Source: Rhizobiaceae bacterium
GTDB lineage: Bacteria > Pseudomonadota > Alphaproteobacteria > Rhizobiales > Rhizobiaceae
Assembly (NCBI GenBank): GCA_023953845.1
Contig: JAMLJC010000001.1
Location: 2,232,001-2,296,000, forward strand
Reading direction: 5' to 3'
DNA: 64,000 bases
Part shown: piece by piece, positions 16,201-24,559 of the stretch
Position numbering within the stretch: position 1 is the stretch's first letter
Layout of the letters: every line of letters begins with the position of its first letter
Notes under the pieces: model-generated
Databases searched by the model: none
What the model was told of the DNA's origin: nothing
Seen by the model: only the letters and a program-made list of their open reading frames with translations
Position numbers and translations under genes: made by a program

Positions 16201-17112
16201 ATGTCGCTGAGGCGCGTCGCGCTCGCTCTCGCATTCCTGCTTTCGCCGGCAGGCGCGCCGGCATCGGCGCAGACAGCGCCCGAAGGGATCGGTACGTTCC
16301 GGATTGGCATTCTCGCGGAAGCCGGCTCGGACTCCTCGGTGCAGGACCTCGCTGGTCTGAAGAAGGCGTATACGCTTGCGCTCGGCATTCCCGTGGAGTT
16401 CTTCGTCGCCGAAGACTATCGCACGCTGATCGAGGCGCAGACCGAAAGGCGCATCGACTACGCAGTCTATTCCGTCACGGCCTATGCGACGGCGGAGCTT
16501 GCATGCGGATGCGTGTCGGCGCTCGTGGCCCCGACGGCGGCGAGCGGCGCCATCGGAATACGCTCGGTGCTGGTTGCCCGGCCGGACGGCCCGAAATCGG
16601 TCTCGGACCTCGCCGGGTTCAGGATCGCGATTCCCGGGCGCGGCGACATCGCAGGCCGCGAACTGCCTTTGTTTTCGCTCGGCCGGGAAGGCCATGCGTT
16701 ACGAGGCGACGAGCCTTTCTTCGTTCAGGTCGCCTCCCAGGCCGAAGCGGACGACCGGCTGGTTGCCGGCGAGGTCGACGCCATGTTCGGCTGGATCGAG
16801 ACCGGCATCGACAGGAACCCGTTGCCCGGAGACGGCACACTCGCGCGGCTGGCGGCGTCGGCGGGCGGAAGCGACGGATTCCAGGTCGTCTGGACGTCTG
16901 AATTGCTGCGCTACGGACCGCATGCGATCAGCAAGGATCTCGACCCGGAGGTGAGGCGGCGGTTGATCCCGTTCCTGACCGGGCTGAAGGACGGCGAGCC
17001 CGATCTCTTCGCTGCCCTGGCCAGGCATCAGCAAGGCGGCTTCGTCAGCGTGAACGACGCGGATTATGCGATCGCGGTCGATCTCGCGCGCTTCATTTCG
17101 GAAGCGAAATGA
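16201..17112 (+). CDS. PhnD-like phosphate/phosphonate-type periplasmic binding protein
   Basis: 303-residue exported protein. A Sec signal peptide (MSLRRVALALAFLLSPAGAP, Ala-rich cleavage region) precedes a type II periplasmic-binding fold of the PhnD class: FRIGILAEAG, YRTLIEAQTERRIDYAVYS, DLAGFRIAIPG and AGEVDAMFGWIETG. I placed the start at the ATG at 16201 because it begins the signal peptide; the upstream open frame reads through deoB antisense. No permease or ATPase is adjacent, so the ligand is unknown; orphan PhnD-like proteins can also act as sensors. Confidence 0.85.
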   Translation: MSLRRVALALAFLLSPAGAPASAQTAPEGIGTFRIGILAEAGSDSSVQDLAGLKKAYTLALGIPVEFFVAEDYRTLIEAQTERRIDYAVYSVTAYATAELACGCVSALVAPTAASGAIGIRSVLVARPDGPKSVSDLAGFRIAIPGRGDIAGRELPLFSLGREGHALRGDEPFFVQVASQAEADDRLVAGEVDAMFGWIETGIDRNPLPGDGTLARLAASAGGSDGFQVVWTSELLRYGPHAISKDLDPEVRRRLIPFLTGLKDGEPDLFAALARHQQGGFVSVNDADYAIAVDLARFISEAK

Positions 17113-17121
17113 CCGCTGCCG

Positions 17122-17754
17122 TCAAGGACAATCGTCGCAAGGAATCTTCTGGCTGATGCGCGGCCGCAGGTAAAATGTCTCGCCCATGCCGATATCGTTG
17201 AAGGCCGTGAGCAATCCCATCGAGGTGGCGTCGCCGTTCCACGTCACGACCGGCTCGTAGTTCAGGGAACTGCGAACGCGGATGTAGAAGGCGCCCGGCG
17301 CCCTGATGCGGTTCAGCTGGCTGTCGGTGACGACGCTGTTCTTGGCGACGACTGCGACGGGGTTGCCGCTCGAATTCAGCTTCAGCGACCAGGCGACCCG
17401 CGCGACCGGCGTCGCCTCCGTGCCGAGCTGGATCGCGGTCACGTCGAGCGTGGGCTGCGACCGGTCGTAGGGCTGTATGATCGCCCCGCCGATCTGCATG
17501 ATGGCGACGACCTCCGCCTTGGTGATCGCCGATTGCTGCGTGATCAGGTCGGCCACGGCGCTGCCCATCCGCGACACCTTCTTGTTCACCTCGATGCCCT
17601 GCGATGCCTCCATGGTGATGAAGTACATGCACAGCAGCACCGGCACGATGAAGGCGAACTCGACGGCGGCGACGCCGCGGCGGTCCTTGAGGAGCGCGCG
17701 GGCGCGCCGCGCCCTGGCTTCGATCCCGGAAGACAATCGAGACAGCATAGTCAT
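17122..17754 (-). CDS. TadE-like pseudopilin of the Flp pilus
   Basis: 210-residue protein with a basic N-terminus (LLKDRRG) followed by a TadE-type prepilin segment VAAVEFAFIVPVLLCMYFIT, containing the Gly-x3-4-Glu processing pattern for a CpaA/TadV peptidase and a single hydrophobic helix (about residues 28-50). The rest is a periplasmic domain with a C-terminal CDDC. It follows a second TadE-like gene by 13 bases. Minor pseudopilins are needed for Flp fibre assembly in other bacteria; assignment to TadE rather than TadF is tentative. Confidence 0.88.
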   Translation of the reverse strand: MTMLSRLSSGIEARARRARALLKDRRGVAAVEFAFIVPVLLCMYFITMEASQGIEVNKKVSRMGSAVADLITQQSAITKAEVVAIMQIGGAIIQPYDRSQPTLDVTAIQLGTEATPVARVAWSLKLNSSGNPVAVVAKNSVVTDSQLNRIRAPGAFYIRVRSSLNYEPVVTWNGDATSMGLLTAFNDIGMGETFYLRPRISQKIPCDDCP

Positions 17755-17767
17755 GACAGGCCTCGCT

Positions 17768-18346
17768 CTAGTCGTCGAATGGCTCGTTGCGCCAGGTCGC
17801 CGTGGCGAAATGCAGCGTCTTGCCGCCCTTGAGGGTGGACATCTGCTTGCGCAGCAGATCGGTCATGATCGGCCACCTGTAGAAGACGCGCAGCACATTG
17901 ATGGATTGCGAAGGACCCGGCTTGTACTGAAAGCCCCCGGGCAGCGCGATCTCGCCGGCGGCGTTGACGTGCGTGCGGAGCGCCGCGGCCTGCGCGAAGG
18001 TGGTGAAGTTCTGGAGGTCGATCGACAGGCCGGGGCAGCCCGCGCCGACGAAGATCTGCAACTCGTCGCAGAACTTCTCCTGGAACTCCGTCTGCGAATA
18101 GGTATCCGGCTTGATGCGTCCGGTGCGCAGTTCGCGGGCGAAATCGTCGGTGATGTTCTGCATATACTCTTCGGCCGCGAAGGAAATGCAGCTTTCGAGT
18201 ATGGCGAAGACCAGCAGCGAGAACGGCATCGCGAGCAGGGCGAATTCGACCACCGTCGCGCCCTTGCGATCCTTGGTGAAGCTGCGCAGAAATCGTCTGC
18301 GCCCCTTCTTCGCCGTGGCGGCTTCCTTTGTTTGTTTGTTGCTCAT
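17768..18346 (-). CDS. TadE/TadF-like pseudopilin of the Flp pilus
   Basis: 192-residue protein with a Lys/Arg-rich lead (KKGRRRFLRSFTKDRKG) and the prepilin-type helix ATVVEFALLAMPFSLLVFAI, with the conserved Glu at +5 after the putative cleavage Gly. The C-terminal domain carries cysteines (CDELQIFVGAGC). It precedes the other TadE-like gene by 13 bases and would be processed by the CpaA peptidase encoded at 19475. No TadG homologue is seen in the window. Confidence 0.88.
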   Translation of the reverse strand: MSNKQTKEAATAKKGRRRFLRSFTKDRKGATVVEFALLAMPFSLLVFAILESCISFAAEEYMQNITDDFARELRTGRIKPDTYSQTEFQEKFCDELQIFVGAGCPGLSIDLQNFTTFAQAAALRTHVNAAGEIALPGGFQYKPGPSQSINVLRVFYRWPIMTDLLRKQMSTLKGGKTLHFATATWRNEPFDD

Positions 18347-18482
18347 AGGCTTCCCGCGCCCATATCCCGTTCACGTGCATCAATAGCGGAAACACGTTGA
18401 GATGCTGTTTTGCCGACAGTTAGAAAACACCGTCGCGACTTAACGGGCCGCTAACTTCTGCCGGGGCAGGCGGGAAAAAACG

Positions 18483-18884
18483 TCAGGGAGCGCCTGCGTT
18501 TTCCGAGTCGGAGAGGAACGCCGCTTCGCATTTCGGCGTGCAGGACAGCATTTCCGTCGCGGCGCGACGGAAGATGCGCACCGTGCCCCTTTCGTCGCGC
18601 GAGACGACCACCTGCTGATCGACGATGGGAGCGCCGTTGCCGTCGAGAATGACGAGGTTGGTCTGCCCGAATGCCTTTCCGGTGAGCACGATCGTCGTCG
18701 CATCCTGAACGGACGCATCGACGATCTGCGGATTGCCGATCACGACGGTGTCGGCCGGCCGTGCGAGCTTGAGAATCTTCGCCTGGTTGACGCTGACGCC
18801 GATATCGGCCGCCAATGCCGCGTTGCTCGCGAGCGTGGCGACGGACAGCATGACCGCGAAGCCTGCCCTGGAAGGAATGCGCAT
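18483..18884 (-). CDS. Stand-alone pilus-assembly/secretin N-terminal domain protein
   Basis: 133-residue exported protein. A signal peptide (SRAGFAVMLSVATLASNAALA) is followed by a domain like the N-terminal region of CpaC/RcpA secretins (T2SS/T3SS pilus N-domain): VNQAKILKLARPADTVVIGN, ASVQDATTIVLTGKAFGQTN and a DGNGAPIVDQQ turn. The start is the ATG at 18882-18884 with GGAGG-type sequence just ahead; the longer frame runs antisense over flp. It lies between the TadE-like genes and flp. A role as a secretin partner or pilotin-like accessory is plausible but inferred. Confidence 0.82.
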   Translation of the reverse strand: MRIPSRAGFAVMLSVATLASNAALAADIGVSVNQAKILKLARPADTVVIGNPQIVDASVQDATTIVLTGKAFGQTNLVILDGNGAPIVDQQVVVSRDERGTVRIFRRAATEMLSCTPKCEAAFLSDSENAGAP

Positions 18885-19200
18885 GCCCTCTGCCTCCGCA
18901 TCTCGAAGTGTTGAATGGAAAATGAACCAGATTGGTGAACCAAGCGTTAAGGGCTTGCCGCGACCCGGCAATGCGCGCGCCACGCGCGATTCTTTATAGT
19001 GGACAGGGATCGGGGTGTCCGTTGCGCGCCAATCGTTTAGCCGGCCATTAACCACCGAAACGAGGGCCGATGCCGCAAGGTTTCGGTAACGCTGTCTCTT
19101 AAGCCGATTGAAAGAGCTTCCGCATAGTGTGCAGTCATCCGATCGACGGAAGAACAATGTTGACGGAAGTGCTGTATCACCCGGAGTAAGGAGTTCTCCA
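18885..19200. other. Divergent control region between the pilus N-domain gene and flp
   Basis: About 315 bases without a gene. It contains an 8-base inverted repeat with an 18-base spacer (ACCGAAAC 19054-19061, GTTTCGGT 19080-19087), a CtrA-like TTAACCAC (19048-19055) abutting it, and further TTAA elements at about 18950 and 19100. The strong AAGGAG site for flp lies at its right end. Pilin transcription is the likely target. Confidence 0.5.
19054..19087. promoter_or_regulatory. Inverted repeat upstream of flp
   Basis: ACCGAAAC and GTTTCGGT are exact reverse complements separated by 18 bases, 114 bases upstream of the flp start and touching a TTAAC element on the left. Possible operator for flp or for the divergent pilus N-domain gene; the binding protein is unknown. 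Confidence 0.4.
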
Positions 19201-19380
19201 ATGTCTAAGCTCATGGCGCGGTTCGCTAAGGACAAGTCCGGCGCTACCGCCATCGAATACGGTCTGATCGCCGCTCTGATCGCTCTCGCCATCATGGTCG
19301 GCGCTGGCGCCCTCGGCAACTCGCTGAACGCGCAGTTCAGCTTCATCGCGTCCAAGCTGAACGCCGCCGTGGACGAGTAA
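19201..19380 (+). CDS. flp: Flp/Fap family type IVb pilin
   Basis: 59-residue prepilin, the main subunit of the Flp pilus used for surface adhesion. It has a short basic leader (MSKLMARFAKDKSG), the cleavage site before ATAIEYGLIAALIALAIMVG with the conserved Glu-Tyr pair, one transmembrane/assembly helix and a small C-terminal region. The start is the ATG at 19201, preceded by AAGGAG; the longer open frame upstream is not pilin-like. A strong terminator follows 30 bases after the stop, so flp can be made in excess over the cpa genes. Confidence 0.96.
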   Translation: MSKLMARFAKDKSGATAIEYGLIAALIALAIMVGAGALGNSLNAQFSFIASKLNAAVDE

Positions 19381-19410
19381 TCGGCCGCTCGCTCGACGAT
19401 TGAATGCAAG

Positions 19411-19440
19411 AGGCCGTCCCGTGGGGCGGCCTTTTGCTTT
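19411..19440 (+). terminator. Intrinsic terminator of flp
   Basis: AGGCCGTCCC pairs with GGGGCGGCCT (one G-T pair) and is followed by TTTTGCTTT. It sits between flp and cpaA, 30 bases after the flp stop, and should uncouple abundant pilin expression from the assembly genes. Confidence 0.85.
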
Positions 19441-19474
19441 GTGATCCCTTTCATCCGAATCCGCCGGTCCGCTC

Positions 19475-19996
19475 ATGCTCTACGCTGCGATATTCGTCAT
19501 CTTTCCGTTCTGCATGGTTTTCGCGGTGATATCCGACCTCCTGTCGATGACGATCGCCAACCGCGTGTCCGTGCTTCTCGTGGCGGCGTTTGCCGTCCTC
19601 GCGCCCCTGACCGGCATGGACTGGGCGACATACGGCTTGCATTTCCTTGCCGGAACGCTGGTTCTGGCAGTGACCTTCGGCATCTTCGCCATCGGCGGCA
19701 TGGGCGGCGGCGACGCCAAGCTGATGACCGGCACCGCGGTCTGGATGGGCTTCAATTTCCAGCTGCTCGACTATCTTGTCTCGGCTGCGTTCCTGGGCGG
19801 TCTGCTGACCATTCTCATCCTCATGTTCCGGAAATCGCCGCTGGCGACAGTGCACGGCAACAATATGTTCCTGCGCCACCTGAGCGACGAAAGCACCGGC
19901 ATTCCTTATGGCATCGCGCTCGGCGTGGCTGGACTTCTGGTGTTTCCGCAGTCGCCTCTCGTCGTCTCCGCGCTGCAGCAGCTCGCCGCGAACTAG
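19475..19996 (+). CDS. cpaA: Prepilin peptidase CpaA (TadV)
   Basis: 173-residue inner-membrane aspartic protease of the A24 family that removes the leader of Flp and TadE-type prepilins. The two catalytic aspartates are visible, one in AVISDLLSMTIANRV near the N-terminus and one in the GxGD-type GGMGGGDAKLM. About five hydrophobic helices cover the length, and no N-methylation domain is present, as expected for CpaA/TadV. First gene after the flp terminator. Confidence 0.93.
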   Translation: MLYAAIFVIFPFCMVFAVISDLLSMTIANRVSVLLVAAFAVLAPLTGMDWATYGLHFLAGTLVLAVTFGIFAIGGMGGGDAKLMTGTAVWMGFNFQLLDYLVSAAFLGGLLTILILMFRKSPLATVHGNNMFLRHLSDESTGIPYGIALGVAGLLVFPQSPLVVSALQQLAAN

Positions 19997-20057
19997 GTAC
20001 GGCATCGATCCGAGGGTTTGAATAAACTTTAAATTAATCACGATCGTAAGGATTGCA

Positions 20058-20073
20058 TTAACCCTAATTTGAC
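20058..20073 (+). promoter_or_regulatory. CtrA-like box upstream of cpaB
   Basis: TTAA-N7-TTGAC, one mismatch from the full CtrA consensus TTAA-N7-TTAAC, about 60 bases upstream of the cpaB start in an A+T-rich gap after cpaA. CtrA controls pilus genes in Caulobacter; use here is inferred. Confidence 0.4.
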
Positions 20074-20132
20074 GATTGGCCGCGCAATGTCTGCCTCGGA
20101 CTGCTGATTTGCCGAGTGCGGGGCACGATGTC

Positions 20133-20939
20133 ATGGCTGCATCGCGATTGATTATCCTGGGTGTCGCTGTCGCTGCTGCGGGCGGCGCGGGATACGTTGC
20201 AAAATTTATGTCGAAGGAGCCGCCGCGGGTGACGGTCACCGCGCCGGCGCCGGCGATCCCGACATCGGAGGTGCTCGTTCTCAGGGGCGACGTCCCGATG
20301 GGGACGCAGCTCGCCGACAAGATCGGCTGGCAGAACTGGCCGCAGGACGCGGTCAACGAGAACTTCATCACCCGCAGCGCCGAACCCGAAGCGCTGGACC
20401 AGATGCGCGAATCGATAGCACGCGTGCCGCTCTATGCAGGCGAGCCGGTGCGCAAGTCGAAACTGGTGGGCGGCGGCGTCTCCTTCCTTTCGTCCGTGCT
20501 GCCGGCCGGCTATCGCGCCGTGGCCACCTCGATCAGCGCGGATACGTCCGCGGGCGGCTTCATCCTGCCCAACGACTATGTCGACGTCATCATGGTGCGC
20601 CGGGGCGAAGGCTCGTCGAGCGCGACCGGTGGCTACACCACCGAGACCATCCTCAAGAACATACGGGTTCTGGCGATCGACCAGACCATCCAGCTGGACG
20701 AGGAAGGCAAGCGCACGCGCGTCGGCCAGACGGCGACGCTGGAGCTGACGCCGCAACAGGCCGAGATCATCACCGTTGCGCAGCAGATGGCGGATCGGCT
20801 GGCCCTGTCGTTGAGGGCGGTCGCGGATACGAATGAGAGGCCGACGGGGCAGGCGGATTATCTGGTCTCGGGCCGGGGCAAGGGCGTCATCCGCGTGATC
20901 AAGTCGGGGCAGGTTTCCGAGGTGGGGGCAAGGCAATGA
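20133..20939 (+). CDS. cpaB: Flp pilus assembly protein CpaB (RcpC)
   Basis: 268-residue periplasmic/inner-membrane Tad protein. An N-terminal hydrophobic anchor (LIILGVAVAAAGGAGYVA) is followed by an SAF-type domain (VLRGDVPMGTQLADKIGWQNWP) and an RcpC/CpaB domain (YRAVATSISADTSAGGFILP, DYVDVIMVRRG). I placed the start at the ATG at 20133 so that the anchor is at the N-terminus; the frame extends 19 codons further. Its stop overlaps the cpaC start by four bases. CpaB is thought to stabilise the CpaC secretin. Confidence 0.93.
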   Translation: MAASRLIILGVAVAAAGGAGYVAKFMSKEPPRVTVTAPAPAIPTSEVLVLRGDVPMGTQLADKIGWQNWPQDAVNENFITRSAEPEALDQMRESIARVPLYAGEPVRKSKLVGGGVSFLSSVLPAGYRAVATSISADTSAGGFILPNDYVDVIMVRRGEGSSSATGGYTTETILKNIRVLAIDQTIQLDEEGKRTRVGQTATLELTPQQAEIITVAQQMADRLALSLRAVADTNERPTGQADYLVSGRGKGVIRVIKSGQVSEVGARQ

Positions 20940-22525
20940 TGCATCCGAAGAGCCTTCGGCTGGAGATGCGCGCGCGTTTGCGAACTGTGCTGCGATTGAC
21001 CACGGCGTGCGTCCTGTCGTCGGCGATGCTGGCGGCGAGCCCGGTCATTCCGGCGATGGACACCGCCGCCGTCGCCAAGGACGCGAAGGTGCGCTCTACC
21101 GGGCGCGGCGCGCAGCGGGTCAAACTTGGCCTCAACAAGTCGATCATCATTGACCTGCCGGAGGACGCCTACGACATCCTGGTCGCCAATCCCGGCGTGG
21201 CGGATGCGGTGACGCGCACCTCGCGGCGCATCTACATGTTCGGCAAGTCGGTCGGCGAAACCAACATCTACGTCTTCGGCGCCAATGGCGAGCAGATCGT
21301 CAGCCTCGACCTCAAGGTCGAGCGCGACGTTTCCGGGCTGGAGGAATACCTCAAGCGCTTCCTTCCGTCCTCCGACATCACGGTCGAGCTGCTCAACGAC
21401 AACGTCATCCTGACCGGAACGGTGGATACGCCGCTCGACGCCACCCGGGCCGTCGATCTGGCCCGCATCTTCGTGACCGGCGGCGAGGCGACGACGGGAC
21501 AGTATTCGCAGACGGCCGCCGGCGGTTCGGCGAATGGCGGGGTGGCGATCGACAACCCCGACGAGTCCCGGCGCGTCAGCCAGATCGTGAACCTTCTCAA
21601 GATCGTCGGCGAGGACCAGGTCACGCTCAAGGTGACGGTCGCCGAGATCAGCCGCGCCGTGATGAAGCAGCTCGGCGTGACGCTGATCGCCAACGGAAGC
21701 TCGGACGGTTTGAGCTGGGGCGCCTTCAGCGACAGCATTATGGGCCTCGGCAAGCCGCTCGCGGATTCCGGCGTGTCCAGTGCTTATAATGCCGGTTCGG
21801 CGCTCATCCAGAGCTACATCAACGCCATGGAGCAGACCGGCGTGATGAAGACGCTGGCGGAGCCGACGCTGACGGCGGTTTCGGGCGAGAAGGCGACTTT
21901 CCGTGTCGGCGGTGAGTTCAATCTTGTCAGCAGCCAGTCTGTGACCCCGCCTGACGAGGAAGAGAACGATCCGGCGACGATCACCTACGGCATCACCAAG
22001 CTGGAATATGGCATCGGTCTCGAATTCCTGCCGACGGTCCTGTCGCCGGGGCGCATCAGCCTCAAGGTGCGGACATCCGTTTCCGAGCCGACGACGGAAG
22101 GCTCCGTCGGTCTCGCGACGGGCATCAACCACCCCGGCGCCACCATGCTTTCGATCCGCAAGCGCCTTGCCGACACGACGGTGGAACTGCCTTCCGGCGG
22201 CTCCATGATGATCGCCGGTCTTGTGCGCGACGACGTGCGTCAGGCGGTGAACGGCCTGCCGGGCCTGTCGAAGCTGCCGGTGCTCGGCACGCTGTTCCGT
22301 AGTCGCGACTTCATCCGCAACGAGACCGAACTCGTCATCATCATCACGCCCTACCTGACCAAGCCGACCGCGCGCTCGGCGCTCGCCAAGCCGGACGACA
22401 ACTTCAATCCGCCGAGCGACGGCGCCGGAATGTTCCTCGGCCGCGTCAACCGGGTCTACGGAACGATGAAGACCAATCTGCCGAACGGCCAGTATCACGG
22501 CGTCGTCGGCTACATCTACAAGTGA
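20936..22525 (+). CDS. cpaC: Flp pilus outer-membrane secretin CpaC (RcpA)
   Basis: 529-residue secretin that forms the outer-membrane pore for the pilus. A signal peptide (to about residue 40) is followed by a pilus N-domain (KSIIIDLPEDAYDILVANPG), a BON-like region (VELLNDNVILTGTVDTPLDA), and the secretin domain with TLAEPTLTAVSGEKATFRVGGE and the closing VELPSGGSMMIAGLVRDD and ETELVIIITPYL. It overlaps cpaB by four bases and is followed by the cpaD lipoprotein after 16 bases. Confidence 0.95.
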   Translation: MMHPKSLRLEMRARLRTVLRLTTACVLSSAMLAASPVIPAMDTAAVAKDAKVRSTGRGAQRVKLGLNKSIIIDLPEDAYDILVANPGVADAVTRTSRRIYMFGKSVGETNIYVFGANGEQIVSLDLKVERDVSGLEEYLKRFLPSSDITVELLNDNVILTGTVDTPLDATRAVDLARIFVTGGEATTGQYSQTAAGGSANGGVAIDNPDESRRVSQIVNLLKIVGEDQVTLKVTVAEISRAVMKQLGVTLIANGSSDGLSWGAFSDSIMGLGKPLADSGVSSAYNAGSALIQSYINAMEQTGVMKTLAEPTLTAVSGEKATFRVGGEFNLVSSQSVTPPDEEENDPATITYGITKLEYGIGLEFLPTVLSPGRISLKVRTSVSEPTTEGSVGLATGINHPGATMLSIRKRLADTTVELPSGGSMMIAGLVRDDVRQAVNGLPGLSKLPVLGTLFRSRDFIRNETELVIIITPYLTKPTARSALAKPDDNFNPPSDGAGMFLGRVNRVYGTMKTNLPNGQYHGVVGYIYK

Positions 22526-22541
22526 TCGGAGTACCGACACC

Positions 22542-23231
22542 ATGCGCTTCGACCTGCGAAGAGACCGGAACTCCACCGCGCTGCGCCTGGCGCTTGCCGC
22601 CACGGCGGTCGCCCTGCTCGCGGGCTGCGCCAATCGCGACAGCGTCACCGTCGGGTCCATTCCGGACGACTACCGCACCCGTCATCCGATCGTCGTTTCC
22701 GAGAAGGAGCAGTCGGTGGACGTGCCTGTCGCCGCGACCGATCGCGGCGTGACCATCACCCAGCGCGACGCCGTCGAAGGATTCATCGCGAATTACGACC
22801 GCAGCGCCGCGCCGCCGGTCACCATCCTCACGCCCTACGGTTCGCAGAACGAGATCGCGGCGAACAATGTGGCGCAGGGCCTCGTGCATCTCCTGAAAAA
22901 GAACGGCGTGCCCGCGAGCCGTATCGCCATCGCCGCCTATCAGGCGGACGCGGCCGAGACGGCGGCGCCCATCCGTGTGTCCTACGTGGCCATGATGGCC
23001 CATACGAGCAAGTGCGGAAGGTGGCCCGACGACCTCACCAAGACGTCGGAGAACAAGAACTACGCCAATTTCGGCTGCTCGTACCAGAACAACCTGGCGG
23101 CGCAGATCGCCAATCCGGCCGACCTGCTCGGGCCGCGCAAGCCGGGCGAGATCGACGCCGAACGCCGCAACATCATCATTGACGACTATCGCAACGCGTC
23201 GACCGGCGGCTTGGGCGAAGTCCAGTATTAA
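22542..23231 (+). CDS. cpaD: Flp pilus lipoprotein CpaD
   Basis: 229-residue lipoprotein of the Tad system. The signal sequence ends in the lipobox LLAGC (Cys about residue 29), and the CpaD family region includes SIPDDYRTRHPIVVSEKEQ, the periplasmic VNQGLV-like segment NNVAQGLVHLLKKNG, and a conserved C-terminal NFGCSYQNNLAAQIANPADL. It is an outer-membrane partner of the CpaC secretin. It sits between cpaC and cpaE with short gaps. Confidence 0.94.
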   Translation: MRFDLRRDRNSTALRLALAATAVALLAGCANRDSVTVGSIPDDYRTRHPIVVSEKEQSVDVPVAATDRGVTITQRDAVEGFIANYDRSAAPPVTILTPYGSQNEIAANNVAQGLVHLLKKNGVPASRIAIAAYQADAAETAAPIRVSYVAMMAHTSKCGRWPDDLTKTSENKNYANFGCSYQNNLAAQIANPADLLGPRKPGEIDAERRNIIIDDYRNASTGGLGEVQY

Positions 23232-23252
23232 GGAAAAGGCGCGGAGGCGGGC

Positions 23253-24536
23253 ATGAGCAACAACGCAGCCTACGACAACGCATATGACGAGGCGGAACAG
23301 GAGCAGCGGGACACGGCGGCATTGCAGTCGATGCGCCCGATCCCGCGGATCTCGATCCAGGCCTTCTGCGAGACCGAAGGCATCGCCAACCCGATCGAAC
23401 GCGCCTCGGAAGACCGGCGCATGGCGCGTGCGCACCTCAAGGTGCACATGGGCGGCATTCCGACGGCCATCGAATTCTATCAGTCCGCGCCGACGCCGAA
23501 CCTGATCATCCTCGAATCGCGGCAGGAGCCGAAGGAACTGCTGAACAGCCTTCGCCAGCTCGCGGAGCACTGCGATCCGAGTTCCAAGGTCGTGGTGATC
23601 GGCCACTACAACGACGTCGCCCTCTATCGCGATCTCGTGCGCTCCGGCGTATCCGAATACATGGTCGCGCCGATCTCGCTGGCTGATGTGATCGCAGTGA
23701 TCTCGGCGATCTTCGTCGACCCGGAGGCGGCGCCGCTCGGCCGCTCCATCGCCTTTGTCGGCGCCAAGGGCGGCGTCGGTTCGTCCACGCTGGCGCACAA
23801 TGTCGCCTGGTGCATGTCGAATCTGTTCAAATCGGAGGTCGTGGTGATGGACCTCGACCTTCCCTTCGGCACGGCCAATATCAATTTCGACCAGGACCCG
23901 GTGCAGGGCATCGCCGAAGCCGTTTTCTCGCCCGAGCGCATCGACGAGGTCTATCTCGACCGTCTGCTCGCGCAATGTGCCGAGCATCTGTCGCTGCTGG
24001 CGGCGCCGTCCACTCTCGACCGCGTCTACGACTTCGACGCGGACGCTTTCTCGGCCGTCATCGACACCGCACAGCGCACCGCGCCGCTTCTCGTCCTCGA
24101 CGTGCCCCATGTCTGGAGCGGATGGAGCCGCAACACGCTGGCGCAGGCGGACGAGATCGTTATCACCGCCGTGCCCGACCTCGCCAATCTGCGCAACGCC
24201 AAGAACCTCGTCGACATGCTGAAGAAGATGAGGCCCAACGATGCGCCGCCGAAGCTCATTCTCAATCAGGCCGGCGTCCTCAAGCGGCCGGAGATTTCCG
24301 CAGCCGATTTCGCTGGTCCTCTCAACATCACGCCCATGGCGGTGATCCCCTTCGACGCGCAGCTCTTTGGCAATGCGTCGAACAACGGGCGCATGCTGGG
24401 CGAGATGGATGCCAAGCATGCAGCCGTGCATATGGTAAAAGACATCGCCCACGTCCTGACCGGCCGTGGCGAGATAAAGGCCAGGAAATCCATGGCCCTG
24501 TCCGGTTTGCTCGGCAAGCTGAAGCGGAAGACGTAA
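23253..24536 (+). CDS. cpaE: Flp pilus assembly ATPase CpaE (TadZ)
   Basis: 427-residue protein with an atypical receiver-like N-terminal domain (about residues 60-160) and a ParA/MinD-type ATPase domain. The deviant Walker A is AKGGVGSSTLAHN (from residue 171), followed by VVVMDLDLPFG and LVLDVPHVWSG. CpaE/TadZ localises the pilus apparatus, to the pole in Caulobacter. The first 55 residues are acidic and likely disordered. Twenty-one bases separate it from cpaD. Confidence 0.94.
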   Translation: MSNNAAYDNAYDEAEQEQRDTAALQSMRPIPRISIQAFCETEGIANPIERASEDRRMARAHLKVHMGGIPTAIEFYQSAPTPNLIILESRQEPKELLNSLRQLAEHCDPSSKVVVIGHYNDVALYRDLVRSGVSEYMVAPISLADVIAVISAIFVDPEAAPLGRSIAFVGAKGGVGSSTLAHNVAWCMSNLFKSEVVVMDLDLPFGTANINFDQDPVQGIAEAVFSPERIDEVYLDRLLAQCAEHLSLLAAPSTLDRVYDFDADAFSAVIDTAQRTAPLLVLDVPHVWSGWSRNTLAQADEIVITAVPDLANLRNAKNLVDMLKKMRPNDAPPKLILNQAGVLKRPEISAADFAGPLNITPMAVIPFDAQLFGNASNNGRMLGEMDAKHAAVHMVKDIAHVLTGRGEIKARKSMALSGLLGKLKRKT

Positions 24537-24559
24537 GCGCGTAGGGCGGACGACGGATC

